Shown here piece by piece: positions 38,201 to 50,100 of a stretch of 64,000 nt of DNA. Both the position numbers and the translations under genes were made by a program. Position 1 is the first letter of the stretch. Each line of letters starts with the position of its first letter. Origin of the DNA: Streptomyces sp. CB03234. Its GTDB lineage: Bacteria > Actinomycetota > Actinomycetes > Streptomycetales > Streptomycetaceae. The notes under the pieces were generated by a model. It worked only from the letters and a program-made list of their open reading frames with translations. It did not search any database and was not told the origin of the DNA. The stretch covers positions 682,001 through 746,000 of the forward strand of contig NZ_LIYH01000003.1 of assembly GCF_001905885.1 (NCBI RefSeq), written 5' to 3'.

Positions 38201-41200
38201 CCTCCGGCTCGGGCCGGGCTCCCTCGGCGCACGCCACGTGCGCGACCAGCCGGCGGTCACCGGGCCGGTCCTCGCGGACCCCTGCGACGGCGCGGCCGAC
38301 CCCCGGGTGGGCGGCCAGCACCTCCTCGATCTCCCCGAGTTCGATGCGGAAGCCGCGCAGCTTCACCTGGAAGTCGGTGCGGCCGATGTAGTGCAACCGG
38401 CCGTCGCCGGTCCAGCGGACCAGGTCGCCGGTGCGGTACATCCTGCTGCCCGCGGGGCCGTGGGGGTCTGCCACGAAGCGCTCCGCCGAGAGGTCGGGGC
38501 GGCCGTGGTAACCGCGGGCCAGGCCGGCGCCCGCGATGTACAGCTCTCCGGCGACGCCCGGGAGCACCGGGCGCAGCGCCGCATCCAGCACGTACACCCG
38601 GGTGTTGGCGACGGGCCGGCCGATGGTGATGCCGCCGGGGGTGTCGTCGATGACGGTACCGGTGGAGTAGACGGTGGTCTCGGTGGGCCCGTAGAGGTTC
38701 GTCAGTGTGCCGCCGAGGACGCGGAGCCGGTCCGCCAGGTCGGCGGGCAGCGCTTCGCCGGCCGTGACCTTGTGCAGTCCGCGCAGCGCGTCCGGCACGG
38801 CGCTCTCCAGGACGTTCCACAGGCTGGGCGGGGCCTCCATGACGGTGGCCCGGGTACGGGTGATCAGCCCGGCCAGTGCCTCGGGGTCCTTGACGGTGTC
38901 GGATCCGGCCAGGACGACGGTCGCGCCGGTGGTCAGCGGCAGGAACAGCTCCATGACCGCGATGTCGAAACCGACGGTGGCGAGCGCCACCATCCGACCG
39001 CCCGGGGTCAGGCGCAGCACGTGCTGGGCGGCGTCGAGCAGGTTCGCCATGGAGCCGCCGCTCAGGACCACGCCCTTGGGGCGGCCCGTGGAGCCGGAGG
39101 TGTAGATGACGTACGCGGCGTGGTCGGGCAGGCGCACCTCGGCGGGGGCGGTGGCCGGGAAGGCGTCCAGGTCCGCGGCGGCGACCGCCTCCTCGGTGAC
39201 CGTGAGCACCGGGGCGGCGCTCTCGCGGATGTAGGCGATGCGGTCCGCGGGCAGCGCCGGGTCGACGGGTACGTAGGCCGCGCCCGCCTTGAGGACGGCC
39301 AGCAGCGCGGCGACGAGGTCCCCTGTACGCGGCAGCTGTACGGCGACGAACTGCTCGGGGCCGGCGCCCGCGGCACGCAGCCAGTGGGCCATGCGGTTGG
39401 CCCGGGCATCGAGCTCCGCGTAGGTGAACTCACGGTCCTCGGTGATCAGGGCGACGGCGTCCGGGGTGCGGGCGGCCGTCTCCTCGAAGCGCCCGGCGAC
39501 GGACCGGCCGGTGCCCTCCAGGGCGGTGTCGTTCCAGTCCTGGAGCAACCGCCGGCGTTCGCCGGCCGTGAGCAGGTCCAGCCGTGCGATGGGCAGTGCC
39601 GGGTCGGCGACGAAGGCGCGCAGCACCCGCTGGAAGCGGTCGGCGGTCTCCCGTACCCAGGATTCGGCGAGCACGTCGGCGCGGTAGGACCAGTCCAGGG
39701 TGATGCGCTCGCCGCGCTGGGCGGCCAGCAGGGCCAGCGGGTAGTGCACGGCGTCGCGCACCTCGGCGTCCACGACGCCCAGGTGCCGAGCGGACTGCTC
39801 CAGGGACTCCTGCTCGACGGGGTAGTTCTCGAACACGACGAGCGTGTCGAAGAGTTCGGCGAGGCCGGCCAGGCGCTGGATCTCCCCCAGGCCGACGTAC
39901 TGGCAGGCCGTCAGCCGGGTCTGCTGTTCCTGGAGCCGCTGGAAGACCTCCGCGAGGGTGGCGCCGCGATCGGCGGTGAAACGCACCGGGAGGGTGTTGA
40001 TGAACAGGCCGATCATGCGCTCGACGCCGGGCAGTTCCGGGGGGCGCCCGGAGACGGTGGCGCCGAACACCACGTCGTCCCGGCCCACAGACGCGCCGAG
40101 CACCAGGCCCAGGGCGCCCTGCACCAGCGTGTTGACGGTCAGGCCGTGCCGGCGGGCCGCATCGACCAGGCGTGCCGAGAGTTCGTCGGGGAGGTCGGTG
40201 CGCAGCCGGTCGGGCACGACCGACGGGGTGCCGGCGGCCTCCGGCGCGATCAGCGTGGCCTCGTCGAGTCCGGCCAGCGCCTCGCGCCAAGCCGCGTGAG
40301 CCGCGTCCCGGTCCTGGCCGGCCAGCCACTCCAGGTAGTCCCGGTAGGGGGCGGGCGCGGGCAGGGACGCGGGGTCCTCTCCGCGCTGGAGCATCCCGTA
40401 CAGCTCGAACAGCTCCTGTACGAGCAGCGGCATGGACCAGCCGTCCACGGCGATGTGGTGCACCGAGAGCACGAACCGGTGGACGTCCTCCGCCAGGCGG
40501 ACCAGCGCACAGCGCAGCAGCGGGGGCACGGCCAGGTCGAAGCGCCGGGCCCGGTCCTCGGCGAGGAACTGTTCCAGTGCGGCGGCGTGGTCGGCCTCGT
40601 CCCGGGTGCTCAGGTCGAGTTCGGTGTACGGCAGGTCGGCCGTGGCGGGCACGACCTGGAGCGGGTGCTCGCCGAGGGTGAAGCAGGCACGGAGGTTGCC
40701 GTGGCGCTCGAGCAGGACGCGGGCGGCGGCGCGCAGGGTGTCGGACGCGACCGGGCCGCGCAGTTCGAGCACCGACTGGATGGTGTACACGTCGGAGGCG
40801 GTCTCGTCGTACCGGCCGTGGAAGAGCAGGCCGCTCTGGAGCGGGGAGAGCGGCAGCAGGTCCGCGAGTCCTCCGTCGGCGGCCTCCAGGCGCTCGATCT
40901 CCTCCTGGGAGACGGTGACGAGCGGCAGGTCGGACGGGGTGCGGCCGCCTGCGCCCGGCTCGGCGGCGGCCGCGGCCAGTCCGCGCAAGGCCTCGAACCA
41001 GTACCCGGCCAGGGTGCGCACCTCGGCGTCGGACAGCAGCTCGCCGGGCCAGGTCCAGGAGGCCACCAGCCGCTGCCCGTCCGGGTAGGCGACCGAGGCG
41101 GCGTTGAGGTCGAGGAGGTGGGTGAGCGGCATGGCGTCGTCGCCGGTGCCGGCGAGGGAGCCGACGGTGCCTTCGGCGGCGGCCTCGGCCGCGCCGGCCT

Positions 41201-43967
41201 CGCCGATCCGGCCGAGGTAGTTGAAGCCGACCTGGGGGGTGGCGGTGCCGGACAGTTCGGCGGCCGTGTCCGTGTTGAGGTGGCGCAGCAGGCCGTAGCC
41301 GATGCCCTTGTCGGGGATGGCGCGCAGTTGCTCCTTGACCGCCTTGAGGGCGGCGCCGGGGCGGTCGGGGGCACTGCCCGGGTCGACTGCCACCGGGTAG
41401 GCGCTGGTGAACCAGCCGACCGTGCGGGACAGGTCCACGCCGTCGGCCAGCTCCTCACGGCCGTGGCCCTCAAGGGCGACCAGGACCGGGCCGGCCGGGT
41501 CGCCGCCGGGCGTGCCGCGTTCGGCGCGCCAGCGGGCGACGGCCTGGGCGAGGCCGGTGAGCAGCACCTCGTCGGGGCCCGCGTGGAAGAGGTCGGGCAC
41601 CCGGCCGAGGAGTTCCCCGGTGACGCCGGCGTCCAGCGAGAGGGTGAGGCGGCGTGCGGTGCCCGCGGTGTCGCGGGCGGGGTCGAGCGGGCGGGCGGCG
41701 AGCAGCGGGTCCGGGGTGGCGGCGATCTCGCGCCACAGCGGCAGCTCGGCGCTACGGGCGGGGGCGGCCGAGGCCTCGGTCAGCAGCCGGGACCAGCTGC
41801 GGAAGGAGGTGCCCACGGGTTCCAGGGTGACGGTCCGGCCCGCGCGCAGCGCGGTGAAGGCGGCCTCCAGGTCGGACAGCAGGATCCGCCACGAGACGCC
41901 GTCCACCACCAGGTGGTGGATGACGAGGGTGAGTTGGCCCTCGGTCCCGGGGCCGGCGTCGTACCAGACGGCGCGCACCATGCGGCCGGCCGTCGGGTCG
42001 AGGGCGGCGATCGCCTCGGCGGTACGGGCGGGCAGCGCGCCGCGGTCGCCGGGGGCGACCCGGACCAGGCAGTCCGCGGCGCTGACGGCGCCCGGGGCGG
42101 GCACCGTCAGCTCGGCCCGGCCGGCGTCCAGGGCGGCGCGCAGCATGGCGTGGTGGTCCAGCAGGGCCTGCAGCGCGGCGCGGACCGCCGGCTCGTCGAG
42201 GCCCGCCGGGAGCGGCACGGTCATGGTCTGGTTGAAGCGGCCGAGCGGGCCGCCGCGCTCCAGCAGCTCCCGCATGACGGGGGTGGCGGCGGCGGTGCCG
42301 ACGCCGTCGTCGGCACGGCCGCCGGTCCCGGCGGCCGCCTCGCCCGCGACGCGGGCGAGGGCGGCGAGCTTGGCGACCGTCTTGTGCTCGAAGACCTCAC
42401 GCAGGGTGAAGAGCACGCCCTCCTTGCGGGCCCGGTGGGCCAGCTGGATGGAGCTGATGCTGTCGCCGCCGAGCGCGAAGAAGCTGTCGTCCGCGCCGAC
42501 CGGGCGGGCGCACTTCAGGACCTCGGCGAAGAGCCCGGCGAGGAGCCGCTCGCGGTCGTCGCGCGGCGCGCGGTACTCGGCCGTGTCCGCCTCGGCGGCG
42601 CCGGCGTTCCCGGCCGCGGCTGCCGCGGCCGGCATCAGCCGCGCCAGCTCGTCGGCGGAGAACAGCGTGACCTCGCCGAGCGTGCGCTCGGGCTCGTCCG
42701 TGATGGTCTCCAGGGCGCGCAGGAAGCGGGCCAGGATGAGCCGGCCGTCCTCCGGGGTGAAGCGGTCGGGGCGGATGTCGAGCCGGAAGTTCAGCTCGTC
42801 GCCGCGCAGGACGCCTTCGAGGCTGAGCGGGTAGTGGGTGGCGTCCACCGTGGTGGCCGCCACCGCGCCGATGCCCTCGGCGGCGTCGGACAGCGCGTCG
42901 GTGTCGACGGGGTAGTTCTCGAACAGCGCCATGGTGTCGAAGAGTTCCCCGTGACCGGTGGCGCGCTGGATGTCCGTGAGGCCCAGGTACTGGTACGGCA
43001 ACAGCTCGGTCTGGGCCGCCTGGTGGCGCTGCACGGCCTGGCGCAGTGTCAGGGCGCCGTCCAGCCGGAACCGTACGGGCAGCGTGTTGATGAACATGCC
43101 GACCATGGACTCGACGCCGGGCAGCTCCGGCGGCCGGCCGGAGACCGTCTCGCCGAACACCACGTCGTCACGCCCGGTCAGCCGGCCCACCACCAGGCCC
43201 CAGGCGCCCTGGACCACGCTGTTGGGGGTGACACCGAGGGCGCGCGCGGCGGCCGTGAGCCGGCCGGCCAGGCCCTCGGGAGCCGGCTCCAGCAGGGTGT
43301 GCGGCAGCGTCGCGCCCCGGGCGGCGGCACCGGGGGCGATCAGGGCGGGGCCGCTGACGCCGTCCAGCCGGAGCTTCCAGGCGTGCTCGGCCTCGGCGCG
43401 GTCCTGTCGGCCCAGCCAGGCCAGGTACTCGCCGTACGAGACCGCCGGGGGGAGCCCCGACGCGTCGCCGCCGTGCAGGTAAAGGTGCATCAGCTCGCCG
43501 AGCACCAGGGGCATCGACCAGCCGTCGAGCAGGATGTGGTGGGCGGTGAAGACGAAGCGGTACGTGTCCTCCGCGAGCCGCACCAGGGTGAACCGCAGGG
43601 GCGGCCTGGACAGGTCGAAGCGGCGGGACCGGTCGGCGGCCAGCAGCTTCGCCAGCTCTTCCTCCCGCTCCGGCCCAGGCAGGGCGGACAGGTCGGCCTC
43701 GGCCCACTGCGGCTCGGCGGCGCGCAGGATCACCTGGACCGGCTCGCCGCTCTTGCGGTTGCGGAAGCCGGCCCGCAGGTTGTCGTGGCGGCGCAGCACC
43801 TCGGCGACCGCGCCGCGCAGCGCCCCGGCGTCGACGGCGCGGCGCAGGTCGAGCGCCATCTGGATGACGTAGACGTCGCTGCCGCCTTCGTCCTCGAGAG
43901 CGTGGAAGAACATCCCTTGCTGAAGGGGGGTCAGCGGCCACACATCCACAAAGCCGCGGTTGGTCAT
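29208..43967 (-). CDS. NRPS-C: C-T-E / C-A-T-E / C-A-T / C-A-T-TE (terminal synthetase)
   Basis: 4919 aa. Module 1: C ([10 protein letters not shown], about 140), carrier (GGDSI, about 502), E ([10 protein letters not shown], about 681), with no A domain. Module 2: C (about 1170), A (code reads D-I-M-E-V-A-L-V-Y-K), T (about 2006), E (about 2204). Module 3: C (about 2702), A with code D-A-Y-W-W-G-G-T-F-K, a valine-type pocket, T with GGHSL (about 3549). Module 4: C of LCL type (HHIAGDGSS, about 3734), A with D-A-Y-F-W-G-V-T-F-K, Ile/Val-like, T (about 4604). TE with GWSMG (about 4735) releases or cyclises the peptide. The ATG at 43967 is chosen for AGAGGA upstream; an ATG at 43985 overlaps the previous stop. 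Confidence 0.95.
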   Translation of the reverse strand: MTNRGFVDVWPLTPLQQGMFFHALEDEGGSDVYVIQMALDLRRAVDAGALRGAVAEVLRRHDNLRAGFRNRKSGEPVQVILRAAEPQWAEADLSALPGPEREEELAKLLAADRSRRFDLSRPPLRFTLVRLAEDTYRFVFTAHHILLDGWSMPLVLGELMHLYLHGGDASGLPPAVSYGEYLAWLGRQDRAEAEHAWKLRLDGVSGPALIAPGAAARGATLPHTLLEPAPEGLAGRLTAAARALGVTPNSVVQGAWGLVVGRLTGRDDVVFGETVSGRPPELPGVESMVGMFINTLPVRFRLDGALTLRQAVQRHQAAQTELLPYQYLGLTDIQRATGHGELFDTMALFENYPVDTDALSDAAEGIGAVAATTVDATHYPLSLEGVLRGDELNFRLDIRPDRFTPEDGRLILARFLRALETITDEPERTLGEVTLFSADELARLMPAAAAAAGNAGAAEADTAEYRAPRDDRERLLAGLFAEVLKCARPVGADDSFFALGGDSISSIQLAHRARKEGVLFTLREVFEHKTVAKLAALARVAGEAAAGTGGRADDGVGTAAATPVMRELLERGGPLGRFNQTMTVPLPAGLDEPAVRAALQALLDHHAMLRAALDAGRAELTVPAPGAVSAADCLVRVAPGDRGALPARTAEAIAALDPTAGRMVRAVWYDAGPGTEGQLTLVIHHLVVDGVSWRILLSDLEAAFTALRAGRTVTLEPVGTSFRSWSRLLTEASAAPARSAELPLWREIAATPDPLLAARPLDPARDTAGTARRLTLSLDAGVTGELLGRVPDLFHAGPDEVLLTGLAQAVARWRAERGTPGGDPAGPVLVALEGHGREELADGVDLSRTVGWFTSAYPVAVDPGSAPDRPGAALKAVKEQLRAIPDKGIGYGLLRHLNTDTAAELSGTATPQVGFNYLGRIGEAGAAEAAAEGTVGSLAGTGDDAMPLTHLLDLNAASVAYPDGQRLVASWTWPGELLSDAEVRTLAGYWFEALRGLAAAAAEPGAGGRTPSDLPLVTVSQEEIERLEAADGGLADLLPLSPLQSGLLFHGRYDETASDVYTIQSVLELRGPVASDTLRAAARVLLERHGNLRACFTLGEHPLQVVPATADLPYTELDLSTRDEADHAAALEQFLAEDRARRFDLAVPPLLRCALVRLAEDVHRFVLSVHHIAVDGWSMPLLVQELFELYGMLQRGEDPASLPAPAPYRDYLEWLAGQDRDAAHAAWREALAGLDEATLIAPEAAGTPSVVPDRLRTDLPDELSARLVDAARRHGLTVNTLVQGALGLVLGASVGRDDVVFGATVSGRPPELPGVERMIGLFINTLPVRFTADRGATLAEVFQRLQEQQTRLTACQYVGLGEIQRLAGLAELFDTLVVFENYPVEQESLEQSARHLGVVDAEVRDAVHYPLALLAAQRGERITLDWSYRADVLAESWVRETADRFQRVLRAFVADPALPIARLDLLTAGERRRLLQDWNDTALEGTGRSVAGRFEETAARTPDAVALITEDREFTYAELDARANRMAHWLRAAGAGPEQFVAVQLPRTGDLVAALLAVLKAGAAYVPVDPALPADRIAYIRESAAPVLTVTEEAVAAADLDAFPATAPAEVRLPDHAAYVIYTSGSTGRPKGVVLSGGSMANLLDAAQHVLRLTPGGRMVALATVGFDIAVMELFLPLTTGATVVLAGSDTVKDPEALAGLITRTRATVMEAPPSLWNVLESAVPDALRGLHKVTAGEALPADLADRLRVLGGTLTNLYGPTETTVYSTGTVIDDTPGGITIGRPVANTRVYVLDAALRPVLPGVAGELYIAGAGLARGYHGRPDLSAERFVADPHGPAGSRMYRTGDLVRWTGDGRLHYIGRTDFQVKLRGFRIELGEIEEVLAAHPGVGRAVAGVREDRPGDRRLVAHVACAEGARPEPEELLAHAAAALPGYMVPSAVVVLDALPLNANGKVDRAALPAPETTAGESGRAPRTPAEETLAVLFAEVLGLPRVGVDDSFFTLGGDSILTMQLVGRARKEGLVLTPREIFQHKTVAALAAAARTAGQDAEAPAVVTGDGVGEVHITPIIDWLRELGGSIGQFNQTMSLPVPAGATLDTVTGAVQAVLDHHDALRMTLNRIAEDIGWSLRTAPPGTVDAATRVRRVDAAALVAAGLGEAELDARAAEEVAAAQAGLDPDAGVMVRCVWFDAGPEAPGQLAVIAHHLVVDGVSWRILLPDLETALTALTAGHRVELDPVGTSYREWAKRLAEQSTAPERMRELPLWRRILATPDPQLTPRPLIPGQDTMGSASSLRLNLPPAITEPLLGQVPAAFRAGVNDVLLTALAIAVADWRERSGRGTGSGVLIDLEGHGREDLFDGVDLSRTVGWFTSLHPLALDPGAHGADELFSGGPAVGTALKAVKEQLRAIPDNGIGYGLLRHLNPQTSAVLARGAKPQIGFNYLGRLGSMPLTEGLDEPVLSADLSSVADAALGLPHPLDLTATAVSHPDGPRLSAVWIFHRELFTAEEIEDLARTWFRALESLVAHVKAAPEDAAGGLVPSDLPLVSLTQDEIDQLEAAQRGLTDVLPLSPLQEGLLFHALYDERGADAYTTQIALDLRGELDTGALRDAARAVLHRHDSLRAAFRPGARGQSLAVIPRDVELPWHESDLTGLDPAERAAELDRVTAAGLAHRFDPRRPPLLRFTLIKHGEQAQRLLLTSHHILFDGWSGPVVLAELFELYGNGADAGKLPAITPYKEYLAWLAGQDRDAAEAAWREALAGLDEPALVAPADPGRAPLRPRSLHVALTEEATAALTAAARRCGLTKNTVVQGAWGLLLAGLTGRDDVVFGETVNGRPAELPGVGTMVGLFINTLPVRVRIRREDTLLTLFTRLQDQQAALLPHKYLGLTDIQRTTGTGTLFDTSTDFDNYPVDAEHLEDSAQGLGIVDAAIQDGTHYPLQLGASDNGRVLSLKLDYRPDLFDDDSARALGERLRTVLELFTADPAQPAGTLDLLDAAERQRILVEWNDTARAVPDGDVAALFRAQAARTPDAPAVVHDGTTLTYRELDERSDRLAGRLAACGVGPETPVGTLLERSASLPVALLAVLKAGGAYVPLRVNDPAARLRRIVTDTGAPVVLADAALTGRAAGLGVTVLAADEDLPGEAPRPAVHTAQRAYIMYTSGSTGLPKGVEVTHRDIAELAFDRRWENGAHQRVLLHSPVAFDASTYELWVPLLTGGTVVVAPAGDLGVADLERILAAERVTGLWLTAGLFRLVAEESPGALGTVREVWTGGDVVPAEAVRRVRAACPGTVVCNGYGPTETTTFALSHALGTDAPVPARIPIGRPLDNMRAYVLDGSLRPVPAGVEGELYLAGAGLARGYTGRPALTAGRFTADPFGPAGARMYRTGDLARWTRDGVVEFAGRADDQIKLRGFRIEPGEIEDRLAGHPAVAQSTVVVREDRPGDKRLVGYVVPAGPGDEDALAESLKEHLAAGLPDYMVPSALVLIAALPLTANGKVDRRALPAPDHGPAGERRAPRDERETVLTALYADLLGVPDVGIDDHFFELGGHSLLATRLVNRIRTALGVEVPVRAVFEDPTPAALAVRVAAAGAARRRLTPVERPDVVPLSHAQRRLWFIDSVEEGDGSYNIQLAARLLGTVDTDALRDALRDVVERHESLRTVYPADGGVPRQHVLAADSFRFDLDVRETTEAGLDAELTELAGTRFDLAAQLPLRACLLRLAPREHVLALVLHHIAGDGSSLAPLARDLGTAYAARQAGRAPEFTPLPVQYADYALWQRQTLGSEDEPDSDYARQLGYWRTTLAGLPEELGLPTDRPRPAEARHPAGEVPLELPAEVARRIELLNAQTGASHFMVLHAAVAALLHRLGAGTDIPLGTVVAGRGDEALDDLVGFFVNSLVLRTDVSGDPAFRQLVDRVRTADLEAFSHQDVPFERLVEELNPVRTLSRNPLFQVAISLENNEEADLELPGLTLAPQPMRGALAKFDLSFNFGLAEQGGHKVVGGTLEYSTALFDHATARAIADRLVLLLTAATEDPERPVGDIDLLLPHERTLLLGEVNDTAAPVPSGTVTERFALRAADTPDAVAVTAGDTRLTYAELDVRADRLAARLAGAGVDRGDRVAILQERSADLVVATLAVLKAGAVYVPLDVRYPGHRLELIVAETGSKVLLTDAAMAGVEFRHDALVLRVDDGADGTGTGPLGTPEPARYADELAYIMYTSGSTGRPKGIGITHGNIVSLGADRSWDAGHAAVLMHSPHAFDASTYEIWAPLLGGGRVVVAPSGQLDAARLRRLSDEDGLTAVFMTTALFNLLAEEDPGCFGGLAEIWTGGEQCSPGAFQRVLDTCPDTAVVHVYGPTETTTFATCHPMRAPHRACRNVPVGRPMDNQRAYVLDDRLRPVPVGVPGELYLGGTGTARGYDGRPGLTAERFTADPYGAPGDRMYRTGDMVRWDADGRLEFVGRVDHQVKIRGLRIELGEIEAVLEAQPQVSRTMVTVLEEQPGNKKLVAYVVPVPGADPGGLRDQLARKLPDYMVPAAFVVLPDLPLNANGKVDRTALPAPDFGPAAGGRGPRGPREELMCRLWAELLKLDRVGIDDNFFELGGDSIVSLQLTSRVRAVFGAELSNRALFQAPTVAGLMELLGTAGETGGDAFDVVLPLRAGGSAPALFCLHPVGGVSWMYSALMRHIDSDHPIYGIQARGLNGPAELPGSVAEMAEHYAREIREVQPEGPYHLLGWSMGALIAHEVAVQLQRQGAEVGLLVNLDQPPIRSEEVGGEYVAADEQKVLTVLLDFVGRDPGMFGDGPLEHDRVMAVLREEGSALATFDDAHILRIGEVNNNNWRLTLDFEPGVFDGDVLLVVATRDEDRPDGKAEHSAALLQPYATGTVTPYEVDCEHRQLLQPVPVAEVGRLVREALRSTPRG
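41000..43967 (-). other. First module of NRPS-C: adenylation domain absent (C-T-E)
   Basis: The frame runs from the end of the C domain (about residue 450), through a roughly 30-residue Ala-rich linker, into the segment [15 protein letters not shown] that normally follows an A domain, and on to the carrier. About 500 residues of A domain are missing with no frameshift. The E domain that follows is complete. Boundaries are approximate. The carrier must be charged in trans and its residue is predicted D. Confidence 0.9.
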
Positions 43968-43981
43968 CTCGCTGTTTCCTC

Positions 43982-46900
43982 TCATCGGCTCAGGTCGCTC
44001 TCGAACTCGTCGATCTCGTCCTGGGACAGCTCGATCAGGGACAGATCGGAAGGGGTGAGGCCGCCGGCCTCGGGGTTGTCGGCGTGCGCGGCCAGCGACC
44101 GCAGCGCCTCGAACCAGTAGCCGGCCAGCTGCCGGACGTCCTGCTCGGAGAACAGCTCCTGCGGCCAGGACCAGACGGCGACCAGGTGCGGGCCATCGGG
44201 CCGGTCCTGGGTGATGGCGTTGACCGTCAGGGAGTGGGCCATCGGGACCTCGGGGGCGCTGCCGCCGCCCAGGGTCTCGGTGGCCTCCGGCGGGGCCGAC
44301 CAGTCCTCGGCGGCGGCCGCGGTGGCCTCCGCCGCGGCGAACCGGCCCAGGTAGTTGAAGCCGAGCTGCGGGGCGGGCGTGCCGGCCAGCTCCGCGGCGG
44401 TGCCGGGGTTCAGGTAGCGCAGCAGCCCGTAGCCGATGCCCTTGTCGGGGATCTCCCGGACCTGCTCCTTGACCCGCTTGAGCGCGTCGCCCGCGGCGGG
44501 GCCGCCGGACCACAGGCCGGGGGCCGCGGGGTCGCCCGGGTCCACCGCCACCGGGTACAGGCTGGTGAACCAGCCGACCGTGCGGGACAGGTCGACGCCC
44601 TGGGCCACTTCTTCGCGGCCGTGGCCCTCCAGCCCCACCAGCACGCCGGAGGCGTCGCCGCGGCCGTGCTCGGCGCGCCAGCGGGCGACCGCCAGGGCGA
44701 GGCCGGTCAGCAGCACCTCGTCCACGCCGGCGTGGAACAGCGCCGGCACGCGGCCCAGCAACGGCTCCGTCGCGTCGGCGGACAGTTCCACCGTGATCTG
44801 GCGGGCGCTGCCCGCCACGTCACGGGCGGGGTCGAGCGGCCGTTCGGCGAGCAGCGGGTCGCGGGTGCCCGCGATCCGCCGCCACAGCGGGAGTTCGGCC
44901 AGCCGCGCCGGGTCCTGGGCGACCGTGGTCAGCAGCCTCGACCAGCGGCGGAAGGAGGTGCCCACCGGTTCGAGCGCGACCGGGCGGCCTTCCGCGACCG
45001 CCTCCCAGGCGGCCTTCAGGTCCTGCTGCACGACCCGCCAGGACACGCCGTCCACCACCAGGTGGTGGGCCAGCACCAGGAGCCGTCCGTGCTGCCCGGC
45101 CCCGGCGTCCAGCCACACGACGCGCACCATCGCTCCCCGCTCCGGGAGGAGTTCGCGCTGCGCCAGCTCCTGCCGGCGGCTGACCTGCGCGATCAGGCCG
45201 CCGGGCGCCGCCGGGTCGGCCTCCACCCGCGTGATCAGGGCGGCGGCGTCGACGGCGCCGCGCTCGGCGATCTCCAGCCGGGGCCGCGCGGCGTCCCGTA
45301 CCAGCCGGGCCCGGAGCATGTCGTGGTGGTCCACGACGGCCTGCACGGTGGCGGTGATGCGGTCCGCGTCGGCGCCGAGCGGCAGTTGCAGCAGGGCCGC
45401 CTGGTGCACGGTCTCGACCGGTCCGCCGCGCTCGAGCAGCTCGTGCATGACCGGGGTGAGGTCGAGTTCGCCGACAGCGTCCTCGGGGTCCTCCTCGGCC
45501 GCGCCGGTGCTGTCCTGCGCGTGGCGGGCCAGCGCGCGTACGGTCTTGTGCTTGAACACGTCCCGCAGGCTGATCACCAGTCCGGCCTGGCGGGCCCGGC
45601 CGGCCAGCTGGATGGAGACGATGCTGTCGCCGCCCAGCTCGAAGAAGTCGTCGTCGAGACCGACCGACGGGAGCCCGAGGGCTTCCGCGAACAGCGTGGC
45701 CAGCAGTTCCTCCCGGGTCGCGGAGGCGGGCGCCTGGGGTGCGGCGTCGGACGCGGGCCCGGCCGCGGGGGGCGTCGCGCGGCCGGCGACCAGGGGGCTG
45801 ACCTCGGCCGCCCAGCGGTCCAGGCCCCCGGCGGTGGTCCGGCCGGCCGGCCGGTCCGGGTCGGCGGCCATCTCCTCCAGCGTGCCGAGCAGTCCGGCGA
45901 CCAGCCGGTCGGCCTCCTCCGGCAGGAACAGGTCCGGCCGGTAGCCCAGGCGCAGCAGCAGCTCCTGGCCGGCCAGGCCGGCGTCAAGGGTGAGCGGGTA
46001 GTGGGTGGCGTCGCTGGTGTGGACGTCGAGGATCCGCACGGCGTCGGTGGCGGCGTCCTCCACCCCGGCCTGGTCCACCGGGTAGTTCTGGAAGACCAGC
46101 AGGGTGTCGAAGAGCTCGCCGGCGCCGGCGGCCTTCTGCAGGTCCACCAGGCGCAGGTACTGGTGGTCCACCAGCTCGGTCTGCTGGTCCCGCAGCCGCA
46201 CGAGGAGGTCGCGGACGGGCTCGTCGGCAAAGGTGCGCAGGCGCACCGGGACGGTGTTGATGAACAGCCCGACCATGCGCTCGACCCCGCGGACCTCCGG
46301 TGGCCGGCCGGAGACGGTGGCGCCGAAGACCACGTCCCGGCTGCCGGTGGCCCGGCCGAGCACCAGGCCCCAGGCGGCCTGGACCAGGGTGTTGACGGTG
46401 ACCCCGAGCCGGGTGGCCAGGTCCGTCAGGGCAGTGGTGAGTCCCGGCCCGGCCTGGGCCATGACCCGGGCCGGCAGCACCGGCGCGCGGTCCGGGTCGG
46501 CCGGGGCGAGCAGTGTCCCGCCGGCCAGTCCGGCCAGTTCCGACTGCCAGGCGCGCTCGGAGGCGTCCTGGTCGCGGCCGGACAGCCAGGCCAGGTAGCT
46601 GCGGTAGGGCGGGGCGGGCGGGAGGGCGGAGGCGTCGCCGCCGGCGTGGTAGAGCCGGATCAGCTCCTCCAGCAGGACGGGCGCCGACCAGCCGTCCAGC
46701 AGCAGGTGGTGGTGGGTCAGCACCAGCCGGTGCCGGTCCGCCGCCAGCCGCACCAGGGCGCAGCGCAGCAGCGGCGGGGCGGTGAGGTCGAAGCGCCGCG
46801 CGGCCTCGGCGGCCGTCAGCCGGTCGAGCTCGGTCCGCTGCCGCTCCGGGTCCAGCGCGCTCAGGTCGGTCTCGTGCCAGGCGGGATCGGCCTGGGCGGG

Positions 46901-47130
46901 GATGACCTGCACGGGCCGGGCGAGACCCTCGTGGACGAAGGCCGCCCGCAGGTTCTCGTGCCGTGCCAGCAGGGCGGCGACGGCCGCGCGCAGCGTGTCC
47001 GGGTCCACCGGCCCGGCCAGGTCGATGCCGAGCTGGGTGGCGTACACGTCGAGGCCGCTCTCGCTGTAGAGCGAGTGGAAGACCAGGCCCTCCTGGAGGG
47101 GGGCGAGCGGCAGCACGTCGAAGGAACCGG
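43982..47130 (-). other. Last module of NRPS-B: adenylation domain absent (C-T-E)
   Basis: C domain ([10 protein letters not shown]) is followed by an about 50-residue Ala/Pro-rich linker (residues about 4555-4605) and then [17 protein letters not shown] and the carrier; the whole A domain is missing in frame. The E domain is intact with [10 protein letters not shown]. Boundaries are approximate. It directly precedes the A-less first module of NRPS-C on the assembly line. Confidence 0.9.
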
Positions 47131-50100
47131 TGCGGCCGGCTTCGAGCAGGTCGATCTCCTGCTGTTCCAGGCGTACGAGGGGGAAGTCCGACGGGGTGCG
47201 GCCGCCGGCCGCGTCCTGCCGGGCGTGCCGGACCAGCGCCGCCAGCGCCTGCTGCCAGGTGGTGGTCAGTGCCTCCATCTCGTCGGTGGTGAACAGCGCG
47301 TCGGGCCAGGTCCAGCGGGCGAACAGGCGGGGCCCGTCCGGGTGGTCCCGGGTGGACAGGTTGATCTCGATGGGGTGGGCGACGGGGGTGTCCGGGTGAT
47401 CGCTGCTGCCCGCCAGCTCGGTGCCGGTGATGTCCCAGGCCCGGGCCTCGCCGGGCTCGGCGACGTCGAAGCGGCCGAGGTAGTTGAAGAGGATCTGGGG
47501 TGCGGGGCAGCGGGCGAGCAGCGGAACCGTCTGCGGGTTCAGGTACCGGAGCAGGCCGTAGCCGAGGCCCTTGTCGGGCACGGTGGCCAGCTGTTCCTTG
47601 ATCCGCTTGACGGCGTCGCCGATCTCGGGGCCGCCGGCCAGGGCCGCCTCCCAGCGGTCGGTGCCGGGGTCGAGGCGTACCGGCGACAGGGCGCTGAACC
47701 AGCCGACCGTACGGGACAGGTCGGTGTCCGGGCCCAGTTCCTGGCGGCCGTGGCCCTCCAGGCCGATCAGCACGTCCGTGCCGGGCCGCCCGCCGCGGCC
47801 CGCACGCCAGTGGCCCACGGCCACCGACAGCGCGGTGAGCAGAACCTCGGTGACGCCGGTGTGGAACAGGCCCGGGATCTCGGCCAGCAGCGGCTCGGTC
47901 TCCTCCGGGGACAGCGTGAGTTCCACACTGCGCACGGTGCCCGCGACGTCGCGGGCCGGGTCGAGCGGCCGGTCGGAGAGCAGCGGGTCGGGGCCGGACA
48001 GGGTCCGGGTCCACAGCGGCAGTTCCTCACTGCGGGCCGGGTCGCACGCCTCGGCTGCCAGGCGCTGGGCCCAGGCGCGGTAGCTGGTGCGCACGGGCTG
48101 GAGCCGGGGTTCACTCCCGGCGGCCAGCGCCTCCCATGCGGCCCGCAGGTCGGGCAGCAGGATCCGCCAGGAGACCCCGTCCACCGCCAGGTGGTGGACG
48201 ACGAGCAGCAGCCGGTGGTCGCCGCCGGGGCCGGCATCGAACCAGACGGCGCGCAGGATCGCGCCGTTGTCCGGGTCCAGCAGGGCCTGGGCGGCCGCCT
48301 CGCCCTCCCGGATCGCGGTGACGAGATCGTCTCCGGTCAGGCCCCGGACATCGGCCCGGGTCAGGACGCCGGCGGCGGGCACGGTGGAGCGCTGCCGGGC
48401 CTCCAGGCTCCACACCTGGTTGCCGGCCCGGCGGCTCAGCCGCAGCCGCAGCGCGTCATGGTGGTCGATCAGCGCCTGGAGCGAGCCGGTGACGAGGCGT
48501 TCGTCGGCGTCGCCGGGCAGCCGGACCATGACTTCCTGGTGGAAGCGCTCGACGGGGCCGCCGCGTTCGCGCCACCAGTGGACGACCGGGGTCAGGGGGA
48601 TCTCGCCGATACCGGCGTCGGCTTCGCCGGCGTCCGCGGCGTCCGCCGCGTCGAGGGCGCGGGCGGCGGCGGCCAGTTCCTCGATGGTGCGGTGGCGCAG
48701 CACGTCCGCGGCGGTGAATTCCAGGCCTGCCTCACGGGCCCGGCTGACCAGCTGGATCGAGACGATGCTGTCGCCGCCGAGGGCGAAGAAGCCGTCGTCG
48801 ATGCCGACGTACGGCACGCCGAGGAGGTCGCCGACGAGGGCGCAGATCAGCTGCTCCTTGGCGTCGCGCGGCGCGCGGCCGGCTGCCGAGCCGGCGCGGT
48901 CGCCGAGGTCGGGCTCGGGCAGGGCGGCGCGGTCCACCTTGCCGTTGGCGTTCAGCGGCAGGGCGTCGAGCGTGGTGTAGCCGACGGGGACCATGTACTC
49001 CGGCAGCCGGGCGGCGAGGTGCTCGCGCAGCTCGTCGGGGCCGGCCGGAGTGCCCACGGCGACGGTGCAGGCCACCAGCCGGCGTCGGCCGGAGGCGTCC
49101 TCGTGGACGGTGACGGCGGCGTGCGCGACGGCCGGATGGGCGGTGAGCGCGGCCTCGATCTCACCCGGCTCGATCCGGAAGCCCCGGACCTTGACCTGGT
49201 CGTCGGCGCGGCCGACGAACTCCAGCTCGCCGTCGGCGTTCCAGCGCACCAGGTCGCCGGTGCGGTACATCCGCTCGCCGGTTGCGCCGTAGGGGTGGGC
49301 GACGAACCGCTCCGAGGTCAGTGCCGGGCGGCCGAGGTAGCCGCGGGCGAGCCCGTCGCCGGCCAGGTACAGCTCGCCCGTGGCGCCGGCCGGCACCGGG
49401 CGCAGCGCGTCGTCGAGGACGTACGCCCGGGTGTTCCACAGCGGGGTACCGATCGGCGGGTGGACCGCTCCCGACTGGGGGCGGCTCATGGTGGCGCAGA
49501 CCGTGGTCTCGCTGGGCCCGTAGACGTTGATCAGCCTGCGGCCCTCGGACCAGTGGGCGACCTGGTCGGGCCGGCACTTCTCGCCGCCGACGCCCAGGGT
49601 GCGCAGGGTGGGCAGCGGGGAGTGCGGCAGGGTGCCGAGCATGCCCGCGGTGATCTGGAGATGCGTGACGCCGTGGTCGCGGACCAGCGCCGCCAGTTCC
49701 TCGCCCGCGGGGGCCTTGTGGCCCTGCGGCAGCACCAGGGCGGCGCCGGTCAGCAGGGTCATCGCCAGGTCGGCCAAGGAGACGTCGAAGCTGGGCGAGA
49801 CCGCCTGGAGAACCCGGCTGTCCGCGTCGATCGAGAAGTTCTCCGCGTGCGACCCGGCCAGGCCGGCGATGCCCCGGTGGGTGACGACGACGCCCTTGGG
49901 GCGGCCGGTCGACCCGGAGGTGTAGATGACGTACGCGGGGTGGGCGGGCAGCGGCGGCGTGTCCGGGTCGTTCTCCGGGGCGGCGGCCACGGCGGCGCGC
50001 ACCTCGGGGTCGTCCACGCTGACGGCGGCCGTGCCCGCGGGCAGCGCGCCGAGCTGGTCGCGGACGTCCCCGGTGGTCAGCACCAGGGCGGGCCGGGCGT

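Noticed and set aside
29961-44120. A 4719-aa open frame on the plus strand opposite NRPS-C (and similar antisense giants at 44084-57328, 8457-12914, 4751-7411, 15706-18423).
   Set aside because: These are mirror frames of GC-rich genes: Gly/Ala/Arg/Gln-rich, no domains, no ribosome sites, and each lies exactly over a gene with full domain content.
43967-44513. An earlier start for NRPS-C (open frame to 44513).
   Set aside because: It would overlap the E domain of NRPS-B by more than 500 bp; the ATG at 43967 has a good ribosome site and leads straight into the C domain.
41000-47130. That the missing A domains are assembly gaps or frameshifts.
   Set aside because: Both modules keep an uninterrupted frame, a flexible linker and the normal post-A segment before the carrier. 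Two independent collapses giving clean joints are unlikely, though read-level checking was not possible.
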